This document shows positions 1 to 17,519 of a DNA stretch of 64,000 nucleotides, in pieces (the stretch's first letter is position 1; the number at the start of each line of letters is the position of its first letter). This DNA comes from Physella acuta (Eukaryota > Mollusca > Gastropoda > Physidae). The stretch is from positions 1 to 64,000 of the forward strand of contig NW_026732021.1 in the NCBI RefSeq assembly GCF_028476545.1, read 5' to 3'. The notes beneath the pieces were generated by a model. The model did no database searches, was not told the DNA's origin, and saw only the letters and a program-made list of their open reading frames with translations. The position numbers and the translations under genes were made by a program.

Positions 1-954
1 ACCTCCCCTGGGTCCCCCCCCCCCCCCATCTTTGATTACCCTAACGACCCGTGAAGGGAAAACCCCTCCCCATCACCTCGTGTGTGACCCTCCTGTCTGG
101 GGGTCCATCTTCAGTCTATCACTAGTCTATAAACCGGAGCCCCCCCCCCTCCCCCCGCCCCAAATTAATGAGGGTAGAATGAAAGAGTATCAAGATACGC
201 GTATGACTAAGCTAGGGAATAAACTATTTCATATTTTTTTGTATTAAGATCAATCAACAAAATTCAATCTTTAAATCGGATTTGTAAATATTATTTTTAA
301 ACACTTCATAAGTGTTTGAAGATTTGTTTTTATAGATGGTGGAAAGGAGGGGGTGGGGGTAGATTTATTTGTATCATCTGCAACATGTGCTCTTATCTTT
401 TTATTCGTTTCATTTCGCTGTGGTTTCAAAACTAACATTGAGTGTGCTTTTCTACTGGGAGATGAGAGTATGTTCGCATGCACGTGAATTATTTCAGAAT
501 TTCATTCGCTTGGTTGATGAGCCGAGGGGATGTAGACTTCCTTGCCACAGTAAACACGTTGCGAGAGGGGTTTTGGTAAAGGGGGGGGGGGGGGAGGTTG
601 GGGGGGGGGGAGGGGAATGCGTAGGTTAAAAATAATTCTAAAATAGATCACTGGGTATTTTAAGGGTGAATTTTAGCCAATAACACGCACGGGTCGACCG
701 TTCCACCGTTCGACCGTTCGACTTTTTGACCGTTCGACTTTGTCCAATGGAATAAAATCCACGAAAACCTAAGGCGACAAGACAACTGGTACAGATGGGA
801 GGCTTCCAGTGGGGGTCGGGCCTATCAGAACAAATCTTTCCGGCGTCACGCATACATTTCTTGACTCTGATCTCTTGACTCTGCTTTCCTGACTCAACCC
901 TCGCTGTTCACAGTTCTCACACACTTTCATTCTAGCCACGATCTAAATAACGAC
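1..954. other. No gene seen; poly-G/C tracts
   Basis: Long C runs near 18-27 and 141-155, long G runs near 580-611, and a short CGACCGTT-type repeat at 694-738. No coding exon was recognised. Confidence 0.6.
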
Positions 955-1550
955 AAGCCCCAATCACAATCCTTCATCTAGTGATCTAGAAGCCCCAATC
1001 ACATTCCCCCATCTAGTGATCTAGAAGCCCCAATCACATTCCCCCATCTAGTGGTTTAGAAGCTCCAATCACAATCCCCATCTAGTGATCTAGAAGCCCC
1101 AATCACAATCCCCCATCTAGTGGTCTAGAAGCCCCAATCACAATCCCCATCTAGTGATCTAGAAGCCCCAATCACAATCCTCATATGGTGGTCTAGAAGC
1201 CCCAATCACAATCCCCATCTAGTGGTCTAGAATCCCCAATCACAATCCTCATATGGTGGTTCAGAAGCCCCAATCACAATCTTCATATGGTGGTCTAGAA
1301 GCCCCAATCACAATCCTCACATGGTGATCTAGAAGCCCCAATCACAATCCCCATCTAGTGGTCTAGAAGCCCCAATCACAATCCTCATACGGTGGTCTAG
1401 AAGCCCCAATCACAATCCCCATCTAGTGATCTGGAAGCCCCAATCACAATCCTCATACAGTGATCTAGAAGTCCCAATTACAATCCCCCATCTAGCCCCA
1501 ATCACAATCTCTATCTTGTCAGCAAGAAACTCCAATCACAGTCCCCCATC
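955..1550. repeat. Minisatellite, 34-35 bp unit
   Basis: About 16 copies of a unit built on agaagccccaatcacaat followed by ccccatctagtggtct, with point variants and decay at the 3' end. Confidence 0.9.
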
Positions 1551-1596
1551 TAGTTAGCGAGGAGATCCATAAACACACAAAAAATAAACCACAAAT

Positions 1597-1690
1597 TGAC
1601 GTCAACCACGATGACGTCATCTATCTTGACCCATCGCAGCTGAAATGAGAACAGCTATAAATAGATCACACGGGACCCAATGAAGGGATT
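1597..1690 (+). promoter_or_regulatory. CRE pair plus TATA box, promoter-like
   Basis: Two exact TGACGTCA sites at 1597-1604 and 1612-1619, then gctataaatag at about 1651-1661. The spacing is that of a CREB/ATF-responsive TATA promoter on the + strand. No coding exon is recognised just downstream. It could serve a non-coding first exon of USP-1, but nothing shows this. Confidence 0.3.
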
Positions 1691-2287
1691 TATGCTCGTC
1701 TGCTGGACTGGACTGGTCAACAATCTACCCCCCCCCCCCCCCCCGCCCCACCCCGAGCCCCTCCCCCCACCTATAAACGACAACCAAAGTCCCAGTAATC
1801 AATGCCGGATAATAGTTCATCTCATGAATATTCTAAAAGCTATGATCTTAAATGTCCATGAGTTCATGCCTGCTGGTGGGGGGGGGGATTTAACTGCATA
1901 CTTATGTCTTGTTTTTATTTAAAGCTAGCGTAAAATTTGTTAGATTTGGAACATTTATTAGATTGGGCCTACTGTAGATTTGGTAAGGAGTCGGCACTTT
2001 TTTAACACGTTTTTATTAACTCAGCTTCGCGTGTGTTTGTTGTTAAAATTGACATCGAAAATTAGCCCAGTTCTGATTGCTCTATAGATCTGAAATTTGG
2101 CATGCAGGCTACTTTCGCCTAACAATTTCAGAAGCAATCATAAAAACTAGCAATTAGAGACCGTAATTAGCTTAATTTAATTACGCCCTAAGGACCATAA
2201 AATTGAGGACATGATTTCTAAAGATACCGACAAGACTGGAGGCCTATTGACACAGTTACTTCGGCCCCAATCGATGTGAGCGCGCTG
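1691..2287. other. Unique AT-rich stretch
   Basis: Includes a C run at 1730-1744 and a G run near 1877-1887. No gene or repeat family recognised. Confidence 0.5.
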
Positions 2288-2359
2288 GCCGTGATCGTAT
2301 AGTGGTTAGTACTTCGCGTTGTGGCCGCGACAACCCAGGTTCGAATCCTGGTCGCTCAA
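2288..2359 (+). tRNA. tRNA-His (GTG)-like sequence, acceptor stem damaged
   Basis: The D arm (tatagtggttagta), a perfect 5-bp anticodon stem (tcgcg/cgcga) around TTGTGGC with anticodon GTG, and a perfect T stem with ttcgaat fit tRNA-His. In the acceptor stem only four of seven pairs form (one a G-U wobble); the outer three are mismatched. A T5 run just downstream (near 2362) could end Pol III transcription. It is either a decayed tRNA gene or a tRNA-derived pseudogene. Confidence 0.6.
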
Positions 2360-2496
2360 GATTTTTAGTCCGTTTATTTATAAGCACTTAGTCAAGTCAT
2401 ACTTAATCAAGTCATTAGATAAAGTAGAAAATAAACTATATAAAAAACTTTTTAAAAAACCACGTTTTTCATGTGTAGCAACGGACTAAAAAGGAG

Positions 2497-2735
2497 AAAA
2501 TAAAATACTTAAAAAAACTTTTTAAAAAAACACGTTTTTCTTGTGGACTAAAAAGTAGAAAATAACTTTACATACATTTGATGACAAAAAACGTGGGTCG
2601 GGCAGATGGGTCGGGAAATTTGATGGTGAACGTACCCACGTTTTTTGTCATCAAATGTATGTAAAGTTATTTTCTACTTTTTAGTCCACAAGAAAAACGT
2701 GTTTTTTTAAAAAGTTTTTTTAAGTATTTTATTTT
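2497..2735. repeat. Perfect 102-bp inverted repeat with 35-nt loop
   Basis: Arms 2497-2598 and 2634-2735 are exact reverse complements by eye over 102 bases. A diverged direct copy of the outer arm precedes them at about 2428-2496. The loop (2599-2633) is more GC-rich. No target duplication was recognised. Confidence 0.9.
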
Positions 2736-3897
2736 AACTGTAAGAAAGTAGGGTGACATTTTTTAAACCCATTGTTTAGTAAGTCTCGCATCTCACACCA
2801 TCGAAACTGCAGTTGTGTCCCTTAAGTTTGATTTGACTCCAAGTTTAATTTTTAAGACAATCGTTAGCCTGGAAAATACTTTTAAAATAAAAGGTTTATT
2901 ACATTATGTATGATGCTGAGGGTCTTTGTATACAATGGCAGACTGAGTTGATCAGCTGTTGTAGCGGTTGTGAGTTGTTCACGAAATGCCTGGCCGGCAA
3001 GATTTCCTGTCCGATTGAAAACATGGCGGGCGATAGATACGTGCCGAGATAGGTCGTCATCTGGGGGAGCGACGCGGTCGGGTGGATGAGTGCATGCCCA
3101 AATGTCTCGAGTTCAAACCCCCGGTCAGATAAGACAAAAGCTAATTTAGATGAGAAATCTTCAAAAACTGCTGAGATTTCGTCTAGGTGGCCAAGGACGG
3201 ACAAGGGCTATAGAAGCAAATCCAGATAGAACAACGGGCTGAAGTCAACGGTCCATATATGGCACTACATGTTGACGAGTAAATTCGTGATTATGTTGGG
3301 GCTAACCATGTCCAATAAAAGGACTAGGAAGGTAGAAGAAGGTCGTCATCTCGTAAAGCATTTCCTGAAAACGACTGATGAACAAAAAGCGTTTTTTTCG
3401 TATAGTTCCTCTAGTAGGAAGGCACATGGAATTGTTGCTATAGTAACAACGTTTTGTGGACTGTGGAAAGGTTATGTAACACTGTGCACAATCTCTTGCT
3501 TATTGACTGACATCATTCTAGAACACGACATTTTTTTTTTACCACAACGGTCGCCATCTTGCCTGATGACGATGTATCGTCGGGACGATTACAACGCTGA
3601 CAAAATCGATACGGGACAGGTAATGAAAGTAGGGGAAAGGGGGGGGGGGGAGACGTATCCGTGTACCCGTACCACGTGACCTGCACCCGAGTGACGTGTA
3701 TACATTGCTTGTCACGCGAGCAGCTGATGAGGGTCTTCTTGACAGGGATGTAACGGTTTCGTTGATTGGCTGGTTCTGTTAACAGCCCATGTGTCCGCCT
3801 TTTTAATTGGCTGATTCCATCAACATCTAAATTTTTTGCTGCAGAACATTTTAGAACTGTCGAGTGCTGGCCGTTTTTATAACGTTATCTCACGAGA
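2736..3897. other. Unique stretch, no gene recognised
   Basis: Contains a 101-codon open frame on the - strand (2899-3204) and a 136-codon one on the + strand (3269-3679). Neither shows a recognisable domain. gagttcaaaccccc near 3110 looks like a Pol III B box, so a decayed SINE is possible. Confidence 0.4.
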
Positions 3898-4500
3898 TGA
3901 CACGTCTGTTGTGGGGATAGCTGGCACGCCAGTTGTGGGGATAGCTGGCACGCCAGTTGTGGGGATAGCTGGCACGTCAGTTGTGGGGATAGATAGCAAG
4001 TCAGTTGTGGGGATAGCTGGCACGTCAGTTGTGGGGATAGCTGGCACGTCAGTTGTGGGGATAGCTGGCACGTCAGTTGTGGGGATAGCTGGCACGTCAG
4101 TTGTGGGGATAGCTGGCACGCCAATTGTGGGGATAGCTGGCACGTCAGTTGTGGGGATAGCTGGCACGTCAGTTGTGGGGATAGCTGGCACGCCAATTGT
4201 GGGGATAGCTGGCACGTCAGTTGTGGGGATAGCTGGCACGCCAGTTGTGGGGATAGCTGGCACGTCAGTTGTGGGGATAGCTGGCACGTCAGTTGTGGGG
4301 ATAGCTGGCACACCAGTTGTGGGGATAGCTGGCACGTTAGTTGTGGGGATAGCAGGCACGTCAGCTGTGGGGATAGCTGGAACGTCAGTTGTGTGAATAG
4401 ATGACACGTTAATAATTGGGATAGATGTCACGTCAGATGTGGGGAGAGATCGCACGCAAGTTGTGTGGATAGCTCGCACATCAGTTTTGTGGATAGCTAA
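3898..4500. repeat. Minisatellite, 24-bp unit
   Basis: About 20 near-identical copies of gttgtggggatagctggc plus acgtca, then some degenerate ones. The period is a multiple of 3, which explains the long open frames on both strands (VVGIAGTS and its antisense). Confidence 0.95.
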
Positions 4501-4739
4501 CATGTAAATTGTGAGGACATGGTGTACATCTGGGCCGCTAGCTGTGAGAATATCAGACAAAGCTGGTTCATATAACATGCCTATTTGGTACATAAGGTAG
4601 CCTAAGATGTGCATAGAACAGGTACATACAATAACCACATAAAGCTGTTATAAGTTGTCATAAAACTCACATAGCAGGACAATACAACATAGCTAGTATA
4701 TAGAGTAGGCGCATACAACAGCTAGACAGACATTTGCCA

Positions 4740-4995
4740 CGTACATAAAGTTGCTATATAGATACAGCTAGTTTATATAGCAGGCATAGCTGGTCTATAT
4801 TGCAAACATAGTTAGTCTATATAGTTGGTCTATATAGTTTGTCTATATAGTTGGTCTATATTACTCTATATAGTTTGTCTATAAGTCTATATAGTTGATC
4901 TATATATCGGGCATAGTTGGTCACTACAGCAGGCATAGCTGGTCTATAAATCAATCATAGCTGGTCTATAAATCAGGCATATCAGGTCTATATAC
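4740..4995. repeat. Irregular tatag-rich repeat
   Basis: Irregular repeats of ggtctatatagttggtct and related words. 4996-5310 beyond it is unique and contains a TGACGTCA at 5180-5187. Confidence 0.75.
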
Positions 4996-5309
4996 CGGTC
5001 CTGTTGTCACACAATTTGGACCTTTATTGTGACCTTGACCGTGTACGGCTGTAAGATTTGTTGACTTGCTTTAGGGCCCCATCTGATTAAGGATTTAATT
5101 ATCCCATCCAGGATTATTTTTTCCTATATGTGAGCGCTTTGTGTGGAGAATCTGCACGCTAGCAATAAGCTGGCTCGCGTGACGTCACACCATTCATTCT
5201 TTGATAGCAGTTGTTTGAACCAGACATGGGAGACAACCAACTTAACAAGGCCATCTAGCTTTCACTGGCTGGAATCTTCTATGGCTGTAGTTAGATTTTT
5301 ATAGCTTAG

Positions 5310-8300
5310 AAGCTATGCTAATACTAAAACCACCATTGCCTAGAGCTAACATTAAAACCACCATTACCTAGAGCTAACATTAAAACCACCATTACCTAGA
5401 GCTAACATTAAAACCACCATTGTCTAGAGCTAACATTAAAACCACCATTGCCTAGAGCCTAGAGCTAACATTAAAACCACCATTGCCTAGAGCTAACATT
5501 AAAACCACCATTGCCTAGAGCCTAGAGCTAACATTAAATACCACCATTGCCTAGAGCTAACATTAAAACCACCATTACCTAGAGCTAACATAAAACCACC
5601 ATTACCTAGAGCTAACATTAAAACCACCATTGTCTAGGGCTAACATTAAAACCACCATCGCCTAGAGCTAACATTAAAACCATCATTGCCTAGAGCCTAG
5701 AGCTAACACTAAAGCCACCATTGCCTAGAGCTAACATTAAAACCACCATTGCCTAGAGCCTAGAGCTAACATTAAACCACCATTGCCTAGAGCCTAGAGC
5801 TAACATTAAACCACCATTGCCTAGAGCCTAGAGCTAACATTAAAACCACCATTGACTAGAGCCTAGAGCTAACATTAAACCACCATTGCCTAGAGCTAAC
5901 ATTAAAACCACCATTGTCTAGGGCTAACATTAAAACCACCATTTCCTAGAGCTAACATTAAAACCACCATTGCCTAGGGCTAACATTAAAACCACCATTT
6001 CCTAGAGCTAACATTAAAACCACCATTGCCTAGAGCTAACATTAAAACCACCATTGCCTAGAGCCTAGAGCTAACATTAAAACCACCATTGTCTAGGGCT
6101 AACATTAAAACCACCATTTCCTAGAGCTAACATTAAAACCACCATTGCCTAGAGCTAACATTAAAACCACCATTGCCTAGGGCTAACATTAAAACCACCA
6201 TTTCCTAGAGCTAACATTAAAACCACCATTGCCTAGAGCCTAGAGCTAACATTAAACCACCATTGCCTAGAGCCTAGAGCTAACATTAAACCACCATTGC
6301 CTAGAGCCTAGAGCTAACATTAAAACCACCATTACCTAGAGCTAACATTAAAACCACCATTACCTAGAGCTTACATTAAAACCACCATTACCTAGAGCTA
6401 ACACTAAAACCACCATTGCCTAGAGCTAACATTAAAACCACCATTGCCTAGAGCCTATAGCTAACATTAAAACCACCATTGCCTAGAGCCTAGAGCTAAC
6501 ATTAAAACCACCATTACCTAGAGCTAACATTAAAACCACCATTACCTAGAGCTAACATTAAAACCACCATTGCCCAGAGCTAACATTAAAACCACCATTG
6601 CCTAGAGCTAACACTAAAACCACCATTACCTAGAGCTAACACTAAAACCACCATTGCCTAGAGCTAACACTAAAACCACCATTGCCTAGAGCCTAGAGCT
6701 AACATTAAAACCACCATTACCTAGAGCTAACACTAAAACCACCATTGCCTAGAGCTAACATTAAAACCACCATTGCCTAGAGCCTAGAGCTAACATTAAA
6801 ACCACCATTACCTAGAGCTAACATTAAAACCACCATTACCTAGAGCTAACATTAAAACCACCATTACCTAGAGCTAACATTAAAACCACCATTACCTAGA
6901 GCTAACACTAAAACCACCATTGCCTAGAGCTAACATTAAAACCACCATTGCCTAGAGCTAACATTAAAACCACCATTACCTAGAGCTAACATTAAAACCA
7001 CCATTACCTAGAGCTAACATTAAAACCACCATTACCTAGAGCTAACATTAAAACCACCATTACCTAGAGCTAACACTAAAACCACCATTGCCTAGAGCTA
7101 ACATTAAAACCACCATTACCTAGAGCTAACATTAAAACCACCATTACCTAGAGCTAACATTAAAACCACCATTTCCTAGAGCTAACATTAAAACCACCAT
7201 TGCCTAGAGCCTAGAGCTAACATTAAAACCACCATTACCTAGAGCTAACATTAAAACCACCATTACCTAGAGCTAACATTAAAACCACCATTACCTAGAG
7301 CTAACATTAAAACCACCATTACCTAGAGCTAACACTAAAACCACCATTGCCTAGAGCTAACATTAAAACCACCATTACCTAGAGCTAACATTAAATCCAC
7401 CATTACCTAGAGCTAACACTAAAACCACCATTGCCTAGAGCTAACATTAAAACCACCATTACCTAGAGCTAACACTAAAACCACCATTACCTAGAGCTAA
7501 CATTAAAACCACCATTACCTAGAGCTAACATTAAAACCACCATTGCCTAGAGCCTAGAGCTAACATTTAAACCACCACCTCCTAGAGCTAACATTAAAAC
7601 CACCATTACCTAGAGCTAACATTAAAACCACCATTGCCTAGAGCCTAGAGCTAACATTTAAACCACCACCTCCTAGAGCTAACACTAAAACCACCATTGC
7701 CTAGAGCTAACATTAAAACCACCATTACCTAGAGCTAACATTAAAACCACCATTACCTAGAGCTGACATTAAAACCACCATTTCCTAGAGCTAACATTAA
7801 AACCACCATTGCCTAGAGCCTAGAGCTAACATTAAAACCACCATTACCTAGAGCTAACATTAAAACCACCATTACCTAGAGCTAACATTAAAATCACCAT
7901 TGCCTAGAGCCTAGAGCTAACATTAAAACCACCATTACCTAGAGCTAACACTAAAACCACCATTACCTAGAGCTAACATTAAAACCACCATTACCTAGAG
8001 CTAACACTAAAACCACCATTGCCTAGAGCTAACATTAAAACCACCATTGCCTAGAGCTAACATTAAAACCACCATTACCTAGAGCTAACATTAAAACCAC
8101 CATTACCTAGAGCTAACACTAAAACCACCATTGCCTAGAGCTAACATTAAAACCACCATTACCTAGAGCTAACACTAAAACCACCATTGCCTAGAGCCAG
8201 TGGCGTAGCCAGGATCGTCTCAAGGGGGGGGGGGGGGGGGGGGGTTCCAATTTTAACCCGGGAACAAACTTTCGATTTGCACCCCCCCCCCCATCAAACT

Positions 8301-8510
8301 TACGATTTGTTTGCATCCCCCCCCACCCTCAAACTTTCGATTTGCACCCCCCTCATACTTTTTATAAATATACCGAGGGGTCTATGGGGGGTTATGACCC
8401 CCCCACCTAACCCCCCCCCCCCCCCCCGCCTACGCCACTGCCTAGAGCTAACATTAAAACCACCATTTCCTAGAGCTAACACTAAAACCACCATCGCCTA
8501 GGGCTAACAC
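5310..8510. repeat. Large minisatellite, 28-bp unit, about 100 copies
   Basis: Unit built on gagctaacattaaaacca followed by ccattgccta. Many units carry an extra 8-bp gcctagag, giving 36-bp variants in a mixed order. Interrupted by a hAT-like MITE at 8198-8440, after which the same units resume. Confidence 0.97.
8198..8440. mobile_element. hAT-like MITE, family A (CAGTGGCGTAGCC)
   Basis: Terminal inverted repeats CAGTGGCGTAGCC / ctacgccactg and an 8-bp duplication cctagagc at 8190-8197 and 8441-8448, though that word is also part of the host repeat. The interior has long G and C runs with caaactttcgatttgcacc modules. No transposase. Confidence 0.85.
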
Positions 8511-9090
8511 TATATTAACAACGCCGCTATGAAGCACAGCCATCAAAGACAATATGCCATCAACTGGGTGGTGGCGAGCAAATGTTATGGGGAAAAATTC
8601 TGTGAAGTGGGTGATTAAGAGTTAATGCCCTTTGTGCTCTCCTGTTGATCAATACGGTGATGTTGTATGTTGTGTTTATGTCAAAAATCATTGCCGTACA
8701 AACAACGTTGTACTTCATATGATTGAATAGTTATGTTAGTTTGGAAGGCGTTAAACGAGGCATTTTTGTTTTAGAAGAAACGTAGCTATAGTGCTGCATA
8801 AAATTGTTTTATTAAAGACTTTTAGTTGTAGACTATCTTCGTAAGGTAAACTTCACATCATAGACTTTGAAAGGTACACATTACATAAAAGACCCTAATT
8901 TATGCTTCACATAACAGACCCCAATGTATATCTCACATCGTAGACTCTATAAGCCACTATAAGGTTTACTTCATATTCGAGACCCTAAGGTAAACTTCAC
9001 ATAATATTCCTAAGGTATAGTTCAAATCATAGACACACCAATGCACCCTTTCCCATTAGCATCAACCCTTTTTTCTACACATTCACTCAC
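8511..9090. other. Unique stretch, USP-1 intron or upstream
   Basis: AT-rich, with weak repeats of cttcacatcatagac at about 8840-9035. No exon found. Confidence 0.5.
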
Positions 9091-9300
9091 TTCTCTAAAT
9101 ATTCCCCCCACCCCCATCTCTACTCATTCACTATATATTCCCCCACCCCCATCTCTACTCATTCACTATATATTCCCCCACCCCCATCTCTACTCATTCA
9201 CTATATATTCCCCCACCCCATCTCTACTCATTCACTATATATTCCCCCACCCCCATATCTACTCATACACTATATATTCCCCCACCCCCTCCCCCCTCTG
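9091..9300. repeat. C-rich minisatellite, 35-bp unit, upstream of USP-1 exon 2
   Basis: About five copies of ttcactatatattccccc plus acccccatctctactca. Its C-rich end provides the polypyrimidine tract of the exon 2 acceptor. Confidence 0.9.
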
Positions 9301-9308
9301 CTCCCCAG

Positions 9309-14876
<5,568 letters not shown>

Positions 14877-15059
14877 CCCTGACCACGTGACCGAACCAAT
14901 CTCTTCGCCCTCTGTTCTTTTACTCTCTGATTTATTTTTTTAAATTGACGCTAGGGGTCGTGTGTGCATTGAGCTCATGGGAGTTGAGAATGACCTTGAC
15001 CTATTTTTTTAAAATGTGATCTATATTTAGCTGGTAGATATGTCCGAGTCAAAGCCAGT

Positions 15060-15255
15060 CGTCGTTGCCAGCCAAATCTTGGCTAAATGTCCCCTGTCAG
15101 CCATATCTTAGCTAAATGTCCCCTGTCAGCCATATCTTAGCTAAATGTCCTCTGTCAGCCATATCTTAGCTAAATGTCCCCTGTCAGCCATATCTTAGCT
15201 AAATGTCCTCTGTCAGCCATACCTTAGCTAAATGTCCCCTGTCAGCCATACAATT
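15060..15255. repeat. Minisatellite, 29-bp unit, downstream of USP-1 stop
   Basis: About six copies of cagccatatcttagctaa plus atgtcccctgt, possibly within the 3' UTR. Confidence 0.9.
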
Positions 15256-15321
15256 TGACTGAATATTTCTGTTCCATGTGTGTACGCTAGAACAGCGCGC
15301 TTATTGCTTCATTACGTCTTA

Positions 15322-15408
15322 AAGTTGTGTCAATGTACACAATTGTGTCAATGTACACAATTGTGTCAATGTACACAATTGTGTCAATGTACACAATTGT
15401 GTCTATGT
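15322..15408. repeat. Minisatellite, 18-bp unit
   Basis: Five copies of aattgtgtcaatgtacac. Confidence 0.95.
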
Positions 15409-15670
15409 ACACTGTTGACGGCCTTGACCTCACGTTTGCTGTTGATGACATCACGACCCAACCCCCAACCTAAACTTCCGAGTGATTCTCAAACTCCCAT
15501 CATCCGCAGACCCCATTTTCTGCTAGCCAACACGGCATAAATGATCCCCACAATAGCAATCAGCTTGTTCTACTTCACCTACGCCAAACCGTTCTAATAA
15601 CAGCACCCATGACGGACCCATGACGGTTTCCGTCGTGACTTGAAGCCAGTGACTTTCCACCGATTATGGC

Positions 15671-15870
15671 CAGAGTTTCTTCCAGGCATCTCTTCGGGGG
15701 GGCTAAGCCCCCCCGAAAAATTTTTACCGCCCCCCCGAACGAAATGAAATTTATATAATTTATATAGAAAATATATACTTTTAACAGTGTCCGCCCCCCC
15801 GAAGAAAGTTTACCGCCCCCCCGAAGATTTCAAGTGCCCCCCCGGAGAAAAAAGTCTGGAAGAAACACTG
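15671..15870. mobile_element. hAT-like MITE, family B (CAGAGTTTCTTCCAG)
   Basis: 200 bp, TIRs cagagtttcttccagg / tctggaagaaacactg, and a perfect 8-bp duplication attatggc at 15663-15670 and 15871-15878. Interior of repeated cccccccgaa stretches. Confidence 0.93.
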
Positions 15871-16634
15871 ATTATGGCCGTTATTTATTGTTTTTGTTCC
15901 AAGAATGAGGAAAAACAAACTGAAATGTTTTCAAGACAATACCTTTTTTTGCCCTTTTTTTTCTTCTCTTGCTATATAGTGTGTATATTTGTTACATGTA
16001 TATTTATCGTACTTATATCAAATAATGACAGCTAAAGCAGCTTGACAGCCCAGTCACAAGACAGTGTCGGACAGCCTTTCACACCACATTAGACCTATGA
16101 CATCAAATGTTGCAGTTATCCATCCTCTCCCCTCTCCCATCAAATGTTGCAATTATCCACCTTTCCCCCTCTCCCATTCACAAAACGCCGTTGTCCAATT
16201 TTTTTTCCCAAAAAAAAATCTCTTAAAATCTCATAAAATATATATATATTTTTTTAAATATCAGAAAAAAAAAATCTTAATATTTTTTTCCCAGAAGTCT
16301 CAAGGATTATTCCCCATTTGAGAGATTTCCTCTCCCCAGCGATCAGTGTTCGAATCCTGACAATGCCAGCATGTCTACAGCTCTATGACGTCACATACCT
16401 GTAGCTGCTTTCAATGACCCCCCCTCCCTCTTCCACCCTCTGTTTCACATTGTCATGTTTAAGTGTGTTGATGTTTTCCAATACGTCATTTGCTAAATCA
16501 GTGAAGATGGCGTTTTGTGGTCGGCTTTGTCGTTAAAGAAAATTCTATTGGACAATAAAGATTTTAACCTATTCAACTGATTGCCCCTTGTCTTAAGTGA
16601 GTGTGTTTGATTGTGTTGGTGTGTAGGTTTGCAG
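15871..16634. other. Unique intergenic sequence
   Basis: AT-rich with T and A runs; two imperfect copies of catcaaatgttgca near 16102 and 16138; a TGACGTCA at 16386-16393. No gene seen. Confidence 0.5.
16554..16559 (+). terminator. Candidate polyadenylation signal AATAAA
   Basis: First clear AATAAA on the + strand that I noticed after the USP-1 stop, about 1.7 kb downstream. The interval holds two minisatellites and a MITE, so the assignment is tentative. Confidence 0.25.
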
Positions 16635-16761
16635 CAGTGTTTCTTCCAGACTTTTTTTCTCTGGGGGGGGGGGGGGGGGACGGGACACTGGTAAAAATAT
16701 ATTTTTTCTAGATGAATTACATTTCGTTCGGGGGGGGGGGGGGGGGGTTGAAGAAACTCTG
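16635..16761. mobile_element. hAT-like MITE, family B
   Basis: 127 bp, TIRs cagtgtttcttcc / gaagaaactctg, and a perfect 8-bp duplication gtttgcag at 16627-16634 and 16762-16769. Two long G runs inside. Confidence 0.92.
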
Positions 16762-16796
16762 GTTTGCAGCAATAATTTAGTTTATCAAAGTTCGGC

Positions 16797-16900
16797 GACA
16801 TTAGATATTTTAATGGTCAAATTTTTGCGACATTAGATATTTTATATGGTCAAATGTTTGCGACATTAGATATTTTATATGGTCAAATGTTTGCGACATT
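16797..16900. repeat. 33-bp tandem repeat, 3 copies
   Basis: gcgacattagatatttta plus tatggtcaaatgttt. A further diverged unit appears after the neighbouring transposon, which therefore inserted in the array. Confidence 0.85.
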
Positions 16901-16908
16901 AGCTAATG

Positions 16909-17511
16909 GGTAAAATCACGATATAGCGTCGGAAATTATTGGGTAATGGTCGTTGAGTTTCGGTAACATTCGTTACTGTAAACCATAGTTTATTTGACCG
17001 TTGAAAGAAAAATAAAGTCAAGTGCATTAAATTAATGTTTTCACTTAATTTAATGTTTAACTGACAAAAATTAGCAACAATTAGTACATCTAAATATTAT
17101 TAATAAAGTCGAGTGTAGTAATTAATGTTTTTTTTTAAGAAACAGAAAAAACCTGCAGATTTCCGACAACCAGCTCTAGTTCTGTTAGTAAATAAGACGA
17201 TTAGATTAACTAAAGTTAAAAGTAGTAAGAATAACTAGAATAATGTTTAGTAGCAACAATAATTAGCACATACACTTAAAATAATTAGAAATACAAAATA
17301 ATTAGCAGAACAGTATTTAAAATGCAACTAAAATCAATCCTTGCAAACTTTTAAACATTGTGTGTTAAAAATAATATGGCGGCAAATAAATGATGGTTTA
17401 CAGTATTTCCGGTGGTTTCCGGAACGGCTCGACAGACCACGCCATGGTTTTACTGTTTTTTACTGCTGTACAGTTCCGGAATAATAACCGACGCTATATC
17501 GTGATTGTACC
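16909..17511. mobile_element. 603-bp non-autonomous TIR transposon, 8-bp TSD
   Basis: 24-bp TIRs with one mismatch: the left starts GGTAAAATCACGATATAG and the right is the complement of GGTACAATCACGATATAG. A perfect 8-bp duplication agctaatg lies at 16901-16908 and 17512-17519. AT-rich interior with no transposase. TIRs beginning GG with an 8-bp duplication suggest Merlin or MULE rather than hAT; the superfamily is not settled. Confidence 0.93.
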
Positions 17512-17519
17512 AGCTAATG

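Noticed and set aside
2899-3204. 101-codon open frame on the - strand
   Set aside because: No recognisable domain, no Kozak or splice support; it overlaps a B-box-like word and may be part of a decayed repeat.
3836-4638. Long open frames on both strands (VVGIAGTS type)
   Set aside because: The 24-bp tandem repeat keeps all codons in phase; the unit simply lacks stops. No domain and no splice context.
8187-8501. Gly/Pro-rich open frames in both strands
   Set aside because: They are the G/C-run interior of a MITE.
1-9308. Search for USP-1 exon 1
   Set aside because: I looked for a beta1 strand plus Asp followed by a phase-1 donor and found no convincing candidate; left as missing.
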